From: Owenia fusiformis | Lineage: Eukaryota > Annelida > Polychaeta > Sabellida > Oweniidae | DNA length: 64,000 bases | Assembly: GCA_903813345.2 (NCBI GenBank) | Contig: CAIIXF020000005.1 | Location: 33,609,375-33,673,374 of the forward strand | Direction: 5' to 3' | In this document: positions 59,701-64,000 of the stretch, piece after piece | How positions within the stretch are numbered: the first letter of the stretch is position 1 | Layout of the letters: every line of letters starts with the position of its first letter | The notes under the pieces: generated by a model | Databases searched by the model: none | What the model saw: the letters and a program-made list of their open reading frames with translations, nothing else | Told to the model about the DNA's origin: nothing | Position numbers and translations under genes: made by a program

Positions 59701-61844
59701 CTGCCACTGTTACAATCCTGATGTAATGTAGCAACTGACCAATCATCAAATACAAGAAGTCAACTCCCTCCAAAGGTATATGAAATCAACTCTATTGAAA
59801 TGCTCGGGGCTGTGTTCAAGAGGATGTGAAAAGGTGGCGCCCCAATGTGTGGGGTGTGACGAGAGTAGGTCCTCAATCTTTTCAAGAGCTCCAAACAGCC
59901 ATCGCAGAGGCCATTGAAAAGCTGAAGAACAATTCACATGCATTCCAAGGATGGGTTAAGGGGCGTGTGACTGGGATACCGCCGTGTTTACATTAGGGGA
60001 TTAGAAGAGTTTATTTTTACTTTAGGTATGCAAGCAATATCAACATTAGGCCTTCATGCATGTACTCGTGTGTACAATCAGCATGCCCTTCAATATTATA
60101 TAAGCCAGGCTATTCAAGTACAACATAATGTACACTATTTATGTGTGTACGTCGTACATGGGAATACAATTCCCTGGGAAACAAACACAAATACTTTTTA
60201 TATGTTCAAAATGAGCAATTTGATTGATGCATACACTTAATACCTTCATATACACAGTGATATATAAACATCTACAAAGTATATCTAATAGTCATTTCAA
60301 TTCCAATGGTGAAACTTGCCTGGTTACGATTATACGGGAAATCAACACGGGACGATAGTTGTACACCTTCCTGGCTTACCTCTGAAGCATGTACATATAT
60401 GTATGCTCTTTATATAGGTTAGCGAGAGCGCTGCGCTTGCGCAGTTTTAAATTTTGGCGCACACTTTAAGTAATTGTATACATACAAGTCAATTTAAAAC
60501 AAAGGGTTATAAATGCAGTCATAACTTCATACCAAAGCAGCAGTCTACATGATTTCGTAGGCCTATGCCATTTCTTAAATATTAACTTTCAACTGAACAT
60601 TCAAACCACAAAGTATGCCGCCATTTTGAACAAATATGAGACAAAATGGTGAATTATGTATTTGCGTCACTCATACTATGAACGCCGATAATATCAATGA
60701 TTTAAGGGATGTTCCTTAAATATTTTTTTGTATGTCAGAATTTCACTCTAGTTTTCAAATGTATAATCAGATTTTGATAATACTGAAAATTAAAAAAGTT
60801 ATTAAAGAAAAAGTGACCATTGAACAATTCTGCCCGGGCTACTATTTATAAATTCTTTCACTACTAACACGTACTATATATCTTAAATCTAGCACTATGC
60901 TCTGAACTTCGTTTGAGATTTTTGAGTGCCTTTAGTTTTCATTCTGTGTAAGTACGAGGAATCATTTGCATTGTCATTTGTCAACCACTTTACCACACAC
61001 ATTCGACTTTAACTGATTCATTAGTAGTCAACAATATGGACTTCTGCACACCACAATATACTGTTTACGGCTTAAAACGACTGTTGATCACAATAGTACA
61101 GTTTCCATATAACTTTTGAAATCTCACTTAATCTCGTTTTTCGTGAAATTTTAAGAGATTTGCATATTAGCCTTCTAATGATTTACTTTGCCTTAAAAAG
61201 TGTATACCTACAATTGTATAATTGCTAACCCGGATTGCTACCTAATTTGATCTCAGATAGAAACGATGCTTTAAGTATATGCAACGTTATTTAAAAACCA
61301 AAAGCATTATTTTATAACTGCATCATGTGCATGGGCACTATAAAATTGGTTTCAATGATTCGATTTATCCCGATCACTTTTGTCACACAATGTTATTGGA
61401 GAAATTTCCGAACGTGAAGAATGGCCGATGAACTGAAAGTTTAATGGTATATTAATTTTTTCTATTTGTTTATTAATTATTTCTTTTCTATCCATTATTT
61501 CTCTATTAATTTTGTTCCACTGTACTAGTATTATATCATACACATTAATGTATATTGTACGAATTGTTGTTTTTGTGTTTTGGGATTTTTTGGAACCGCC
61601 ATAATTGATGAACTAAAATGAAATAATAAACCATAGTATGATACGAACCAAGCGTTCTCACAATTATCGGCGATAGTGCCTTGTAAGTATTCTGAATCAA
61701 GTTCATAACAGTAACAACATGCTTAATCAAGTAACTTACTATGAAACCTTTGTACCAGTCTTTGATCTGCTTATCCGTGAACGAGGTCTTACTCAGCAGT
61801 TCTTTCAAGTCCTCCTTTGATAATTTTGCTGCTTTATTTCCCAT
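20546..61844 (-). CDS. Neuronal calcium sensor (NCS) family EF-hand protein, complete, four coding exons
   Basis: Coding exons in transcript order: 61844-61740, 34225-34070, 23628-23512, 20797-20546. All join in phase 0 with GT-AG borders and give 209 residues. The start [17 protein letters not shown] has glycine 2, a probable N-myristoylation site, as in recoverin, frequenin and VILIP proteins. KDCPSG (36-41) marks the degenerate first EF-hand that is the NCS hallmark. EF2 ([12 protein letters not shown], 73-84), EF3 ([12 protein letters not shown], 109-120) and EF4 ([12 protein letters not shown], 155-166) keep acidic or oxygen ligands at loop positions 1, 3, 5 and 12 and glycine at 6, so three sites should bind calcium. 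Such proteins act as calcium-myristoyl switches at membranes. The family is usually about 190 residues; here the C terminus has an extra Q/N-rich and acidic tail (184-209). Which NCS subfamily it belongs to is unclear; it is not clearly NCS-1 or VILIP, so no symbol is given. Confidence 0.92.
20798..22185 (-). repeat. 66-bp tandem array copying the NCS exon-4 splice acceptor
   Basis: About 19 units of roughly 66 bp fill the exon-4 end of intron 3. On the minus strand each unit contains GACTTTGATTGTAG, identical to the real acceptor, then GCTATTTACCTAATGATTGA, a near copy of the exon start (GCTATTTACCTGATGGTTGA), then a block with CATTGCCCTCTGT. The authentic exon start is the last unit of the array. 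Units furthest from the exon (22050-22185) are the most diverged. If a unit were used as an exon it would read [17 protein letters not shown] and then stop (TGA, or TAG at the next unit). Confidence 0.85.
21195..21283. mobile_element. 89-bp miniature element with perfect 32-bp inverted repeats and TSD
   Basis: The arms 21195-21226 and 21252-21283 are perfect reverse complements (outer end CTAACCAAACCCGTCTGGCC). The centre of about 25 bp contains CGATATCGAT. The element interrupts one unit of the 66-bp array and is flanked by TAAATAG on both sides (21188-21194 and 21284-21290), a 7-bp duplication of array sequence (8 bp if the outermost arm base is counted). This is a clean insertion of a tiny DNA element. 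Confidence 0.8.
22913..23229. repeat. G-run/C-run repeat with GGCGGAT ends, NCS intron 3
   Basis: It begins CACTGGCGGATTA and then a run of G, continues with C-runs, alternates GGGCC with AAATTTT phrases, and ends CCTTGTTGGTTCCTGGATCC followed by GCCCCTG. The ends are inverse to each other (GGCGGAT and ATCCGCC). Flanks AATGTCA and AATGTGA suggest a short target duplication. Open frames across it are low-complexity artefacts. Confidence 0.65.
23512..23628 (-). other. NCS-like exon 3: EF3
   Basis: The exon has 39 codons between CTACTTTAG and AAA|GTAAGT. It begins [20 protein letters not shown], equivalent to A-S-TSRG--E-KL-WAF-LYD in other NCS proteins, and has an intact EF3 loop. Confidence 0.9.
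24512..24580. mobile_element. 69-bp hairpin MITE with CAGGGTGTCC ends
   Basis: CAGGGTGTCCATAAGTCTCT is mirrored by AGAGACTTTATGGACACTCTG, leaving a loop of about 15 bp. TA stands on both sides (24510-24511 and 24581-24582). The end sequence is shared with the larger element at 7958-8599 and with a solitary CAGGGTGTCC at 9285. Confidence 0.75.
31963..33356. mobile_element. 1.4-kb foldback element with arms over 400 bp
   Basis: The left arm runs from 31963 to about 32420 and the right arm from about 32925 to 33356; they are reverse complements along nearly all their length. Shared blocks include CACGCC-AACCATCGA, ACCGTCGTACACTTTA, TTTCGTGTGTATTCGATTTG, TCGGTTGGAAAA and TACGTTGTC. Only about 500 bp of AT-rich spacer remain. 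I see no transposase. Divergence between arms appears modest (roughly 10-20% by eye). Confidence 0.75.
33556..33726. mobile_element. 171-bp MITE near NCS exon 2
   Basis: Ends AGGTAGCATTTGCGAATG and, inverted, AGCGAATGCTACCT, followed inwards by ACTGACGGCTG and CAGCCGTCAGT. It lies 340 bp downstream of exon 2 on the transcript strand, within intron 2. Confidence 0.6.
34070..34225 (-). other. NCS-like exon 2: degenerate EF1 and EF2
   Basis: The exon has 52 codons between TTTTCAG and TTG|GTAACG. It carries KDCPSGELS, then [13 protein letters not shown], in which EF1 lacks calcium ligands as in the family, then [12 protein letters not shown] with an intact EF2 loop and FKEFLL. Confidence 0.9.
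36741..36898. mobile_element. 158-bp MITE with CAGTGTGGGC ends
   Basis: CAGTGTGGGCCAAATATCGT at the left is mirrored by TTTGCCCACCATG at the right, with further inverted matches (CAATATAACTTTTTT against AAGGTTATATCG). TA flanks both ends (36739-36740 and 36899-36900). Confidence 0.65.
39338..40392 (-). mobile_element. Decayed mariner-type transposon (1.05 kb)
   Basis: The termini match almost exactly: GGTTGTCCCAGAAGTAATGC from 39342 and its inverse at 40370-40389, with TA on both sides (39336-39337 and 40393-40394). On the minus strand around 39910-39740 a frame reads [18 protein letters not shown], then a GR-type phrase. This resembles the end of the N-terminal DNA-binding region of mariner transposases (W-QRF--GD-SLED--R-GRP). 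Stops and the short length show it is dead; no catalytic D residues could be placed. Confidence 0.65.
41150..42240. repeat. 65-bp tandem array (about 17 units)
   Basis: The unit contains AACACTGCGTTGTAATAAAT, CCGAGGCACTTGAATGAAAC and ACCATTTGACCCTAATTAC. Junctions fall 65 bp apart (for example CACTG at 41211 and 41276). Five strongly diverged units reappear at about 43065-43400, on the far side of the TIR element at 42277-43013, so one array has been split. Units are contiguous with no unique spacers. Confidence 0.8.
42277..43013. mobile_element. TIR element inserted into the 65-bp array
   Basis: CACTCCCCTCCATAAGTTTG starts the left end and its exact inverse closes the right end. The inverted arms extend about 150 bp (GGCAACCTTAGCTCCCCCAT, ATTGATGGAAACGTA, TTATTTCCAATACCTCC). 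TA lies on each side (42275-42276 and 43014-43015). There is no transposase frame. Confidence 0.75.
43911..46137. repeat. Large imperfect inverted repeat (about 2.2 kb overall)
   Basis: The block at 44060-44250 (AACTGTTTCAACCAATCAAC, AAGAATTGGTCATGTGACTT, CATGTTATTGTATCTAGAAT) is inverted at about 45722-45915. Outer blocks at 43911-43945 (ATATCGTCGCGTGAGAATAA) and 46102-46137 are also inverse. The interior contains direct repeats of a GATGCTCATTGG-TTATTCATG phrase (43600 and 44401). It is probably a foldback or a nest of them; borders are uncertain. Confidence 0.55.
47245..47819 (-). mobile_element. Decayed mariner/Tc1-type transposon with transposase C-terminal remnant
   Basis: The ends CATGGTGGTCAAAAAACTGG and CAAGATGGTCAAAAAAATGG (inverse strand) are TIRs of about 175 bp, with TA at 47243-47244 and 47820-47821. 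On the minus strand about 47595-47440 a frame reads [20 protein letters not shown] then [17 protein letters not shown] and a stop. This matches the last part of mariner-type transposases (VY---V-DL--LK-RI--AI--IP, then a C-terminal L-LCR-like tail). Upstream catalytic parts are missing, so it is an internal-deletion derivative. Confidence 0.7.
47830..48024. mobile_element. MITE with AATTATCCCACCCTA ends
   Basis: AATTATCCCACCCTAAGTG at the left is inverted at the right as CACCTAGGGTGGGATAATT. The interior repeats GAGTTGTATACG three to four times. It starts within 15 bp of the end of the preceding mariner-type element. Confidence 0.65.
48073..48550 (-). pseudogene. Possible mariner transposase N-terminal remnant
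   Basis: A minus-strand frame at 48544-48353 reads [14 protein letters not shown], then ASICSQW, loosely like the first helices of mariner transposases (ISVRA-IKFL--G-S--EI, APS---V-KW). At 48075 a terminal-like AGGGTCGATCAAGATATTCT resembles mariner ends. No matching opposite end is seen and the frame is short, so this is tentative. Confidence 0.35.
49008..49150. repeat. Palindrome centred on ATTCGCTTCGCTCACTCG
   Basis: AATATCACAT, GTGATATCATTTTATCGCC and GATATCAAATATCAA are followed by their inverses in mirror order. The region 48590-48690 upstream repeats CGTGTGATATC and may belong to the same element. Confidence 0.55.
51095..52135. repeat. 126/130-bp tandem array (about eight units)
   Basis: The unit contains CCATCACATAGCATACTACTG, AATGGAATGATCTTACATCA, CACGACAAACTACTGCT and TAGTTACACCTCATGACATT. 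Junctions at 51361, 51491, 51617, 51747, 51873 and 51999 give alternating spacings of 130 and 126 bp, caused by a 4-bp difference after CTGCT. The first two units (51095-51350) and the last are more diverged. Confidence 0.8.
55002..56811. repeat. Recent 900-bp tandem duplication
   Basis: Copy 1 (55002-55901) and copy 2 (55902-56811) are nearly identical, starting CTAAATGATACTAAACAATA, with exactly 900 bp between starts. Differences are a few substitutions (CACATTG to CGCATTG, for example) and a gain of about 10 bp near 56370 in copy 2. The join shares CACT. Matching open frames in both copies reflect recency, not selection; none resembles a known protein. Confidence 0.85.
58520..59045. repeat. 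Diverged inverse copy of the 789-1555 repeat family
   Basis: The left part (GGAATCTCCACCCTCCGGAT, then AACTAGAG) resembles the right end of the 789-1555 element (GGGATTTGCTACTCCGCGGA, then CTAGTT). The right part has GGTATTTGAGTTAT three times and CTTCGTTCGATTGGATA, like the inverse of that element's left end. A 119-codon open frame across it is made of these repeats. Confidence 0.4.
59417..60839 (+). mobile_element. 1.4-kb DNA transposon with ~230-bp TIRs and transposase C-terminal remnant
   Basis: The left arm starts GCCCGGACAGAATTGTTCAA and runs to about 59645; the right arm (about 60615-60839) is its inverse (ends AATTCTGCCCGGGC). TA borders both ends (59415-59416 and 60840-60841). At 59781-59995 (+) broken frames read [13 protein letters not shown], then [17 protein letters not shown], like the NPIE-LW---K--, then L---I---W end of Tc1/mariner-type transposases. 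Frame breaks show it is inactive. Confidence 0.65.
61740..61844 (-). other. NCS-like exon 1: myristoylation signal and first helix
   Basis: It encodes 35 residues from the ATG at 61844-61842 to DWYKGFI, ending at donor ATA|GTAAGT. WYKGFI joined to KDCPSG in the next exon restores the family signature WYKGF-KDCPSG. The intron that follows is 27.5 kb. Confidence 0.9.
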
Positions 61845-64000
61845 CGTGTCTTCCTTCAAGCGCTCTAAACAACTATCTATAAGACATTTAATGATGACGC
61901 ATAATTTGATCACAGTTTTGTTTCAATGACTGTCGTCTATGGAATTATTCAGATGTTCATCAACAATGTGATATTCGAGATGGTCTCATTAACCGTATAG
62001 TATTGGAATTGATCCAGTCAGTTCCTAGTGCTCAACGCCTCCGGAATGTACATCGGGGTCCACGCCTCGTAGGTCTGTGAGACCTCTTTTTCTCCAAGCG
62101 CAGTGTTATTAGCCTACCCCGTGATTGATGTGGTCTACTCTTTAGTAGCGCATTGAGATTGCCATTCCATATGAGATACCCAATGTCAATGTATTTAATG
62201 TTGGCAATTCTGACGATATCACGAAATACAAATCGAAATAAATACAGACATCATTTGATTGATTTCAAATCAAATCTAAATTCACGATCTTGCATCAATA
62301 AAAAGCATCAATCGACTTCGATCACGCAAATGTGAGTATAATTGGTCGAGAAAATGAATAAGTCAACAGGCAATATGCAATTTGTGTGTCTATAATTGCT
62401 CAACGCTCCCCCAGGTTCGCACTTAGTATTATTTGGGAATTGTCTCTCTTCATTAGCACAGCGCACGATTGATCCTTGGTCGTAAATGTATCGATCAGCG
62501 CAATCGTCTGGGGAACAGATTCCTAGAATATTTACCTATTAGACTATATTAGGCTTATATATTACTTATATTTTACTAGAAACACGTCAATCAGGGGCAT
62601 TTTGTGTTGATTCGACATGTTTGTTGTGCCAGGGTATGTGGCCAGGCCAGGGGAAAAGCTTTTCACGTATTAACTTCGTGTACTCGGGGCCCGGGACTCG
62701 GGGACACCATACGCAAAGGGGATCCTAAGTTGCACCAGGCCTCCAGAACTCGTACCTTCTCCTAAGTAGAAGGATGGAGCACTGCGCTCGGAAGTTGCCA
62801 AGTTGTCACAAATTGGTCGATTGATTTAATTCTCTAACAAGATTTGAAGAAATTTTAATGCATGTTTACTGACATGATGTGCTTTTAAATAACAAAGATA
62901 CCCAAGTGCGCTTTATTACGTAAATGTAACATATTTTTAACTGTGCTTGTATGGGGATCGATCGAAATAATGTTTAATGCATTTTTAGAAATCCCTCATG
63001 TTAGAAATCCCTCATGTTATCTGGTTATGATACAGAATTTGTGGAGTAACGTGTAATAGATAAGGTCCCATCTGGGATGAGCATTCTCAACCTTAATTTG
63101 AAGCATATTCCTTTGATAGTGATATCATTATAACTTTAAATAAAGATCAGGGGGTTGCTACACATTTTTGCACTTTGAATCTTAAATAGCTTCACCATTG
63201 TTCATATTTAATGAGATATCAAGACTAATATATTTCAGTTGGTTCAGATGTTGATTCTACATTGATAGCCTCCAAGAGTCTTTACCTCCGATTCTGCCTT
63301 TGACATACAATGAATGCACATCGTTTTACAAACAATGGGAATGAGCAGAGAAAATGCCATTGATTTTGAACATGTATGCGCAAGTATCAAAATTGAAAAC
63401 TCCTATTAATATCAAAAATACAATAACAGATACGTAGCGAATGGAGTTATTTAACAGATCATGATATATTACGTAGCCGGATTACGCAATGACTGATTGA
63501 ATTGAGTGATTTATTAAATGCTTGCATGGTTCTTGAAAATCATAGTGATTTATCATTTTAAACAAGGGTCTAAAAGCCAGAATTTGAATGCATGTGATGT
63601 AGCTGGGATTTAAATATATTACTTTATAATTAACCATTTTATTATTAGTTGCACTGGCGGATCTGGGGGGGGGGGGGGGGCAGAAAAAAGAATTGGGTCC
63701 AAAAAATCTTGAGCCGGCCTCAAAAGTGGGGCTTTTTGGTTATTACTGGGCCGTATGAGGCCTTATTTTTTAGTTTTAGGTCAAAATGTGAAGAAAATGG
63801 GCCTCAAAATTTCAAAGATTGGGCCCACATTTTGGTTTTGTTTTTGTTTTTTTCTCACACCTGAAATTTGCCCCCCCCCCCCTTGCTGGTTCCCAGATCC
63901 GCCCCTAAGTTGGAAAAGCCCTTAGTACAGCTTGAAACAGAGTTTGGAAGGATTTGTTCAATTATAACATGACGCCAATTTTAGATGTCGCTCAAGTAGA
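61845..64000. other. Region upstream of the NCS-like gene
   Basis: No protein gene is recognised. The 5' UTR and promoter of the minus-strand gene should lie here. CpG is somewhat denser at about 61990-62110 and 62400-62530 and again around 62640-62780, but I see no decisive core-promoter motif. The G-run/C-run repeat at 63653-63906 is listed separately. Confidence 0.5.
63653..63906. repeat. G-run/C-run repeat with GGCGGATCTGGG ends
   Basis: It begins GCACTGGCGGATCTGGG followed by a G-run and ends in a C-run with TTGCTGGTTCCCAGATCCGC. The twelve-base ends GGCGGATCTGGG and CCCAGATCCGCC are exact inverses. The interior matches the copy at 22913-23229 phrase by phrase in the same orientation. 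AGTTG flanks both sides as a possible target duplication. Confidence 0.7.

Larger units (their letters stand above)
34226..61739 (-). other. NCS-like intron 1 (27.5 kb)
   Basis: I read it for nested genes and found none with a recognisable domain other than transposase fragments. It holds the elements and arrays listed separately at 36741, 39338, 41150, 42277, 43911, 47245, 47830, 48073, 49008, 51095, 55002, 58520 and 59417. Stretches without assignable content include 34300-36700, 37000-39300, 49200-51050, 52150-54950 and 56820-58500, all AT-rich. Long first introns in calcium-sensor genes often carry regulatory elements, but I cannot point to one here. Confidence 0.7.

Noticed and set aside
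61545-61913. 122-codon minus-strand frame as the true first exon product
   Set aside because: It runs past a strong donor at 61739 into intron sequence; only the 35 codons from the ATG at 61844 match the NCS family.

Overview
This is animal nuclear DNA, AT-rich, with GT-AG introns and mostly non-coding sequence. It carries parts or all of three protein genes of conserved metazoan families. Long introns, many short terminal-inverted-repeat (TIR) elements flanked by TA, decayed mariner-type transposases and several minisatellites suggest a marine invertebrate. Phylum cannot be settled by reading alone.

Layout. (1) 1-551, + strand: the last two coding exons of a TMEM128-like membrane protein; its 5' part lies outside the window. 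(2) 552-6584: intergenic DNA with decayed repeats, a foldback element and a CRE-rich stretch (about 4336-4480) that may be the promoter of the next gene. (3) 6585-16910, + strand: a complete 12-exon SH3PXD2 (Tks4/Tks5)-like scaffold gene, 765 residues, with a PX domain and four SH3 domains. (4) 16911-20545: the gap between two convergent genes, with a likely poly(A) signal for SH3PXD2 at 19388 and a 52-bp tandem repeat carrying poly(A) signals for the opposite strand. (5) 61844 down to 20546, - strand: a four-exon neuronal calcium sensor (NCS) family gene of 209 residues spread over 41 kb, with introns of 27.5, 10.4 and 2.7 kb. (6) 61845-64000: upstream of that gene, with a G-rich repeat at the edge.

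The NCS introns hold most of the unusual material: a 66-bp tandem array whose units each copy the 3' splice site and first 28 nt of the last exon; an 89-bp perfect palindrome inserted into that array with a 7-bp target duplication; a 1.4-kb foldback with arms over 400 bp; several TA-flanked elements, some with recognisable transposase fragments; a 65-bp array split by a transposon; a 126/130-bp array; a nearly identical 900-bp tandem duplication; and seven scattered copies of a 15-bp motif.

The three genes have no obvious shared pathway: a small membrane protein, a phosphoinositide-binding actin/NADPH-oxidase scaffold and a calcium sensor. I found no rRNA, convincing tRNA, CRISPR array or prokaryotic-style operon. 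The most novel signal is the splice-acceptor-derived tandem array in NCS intron 3.
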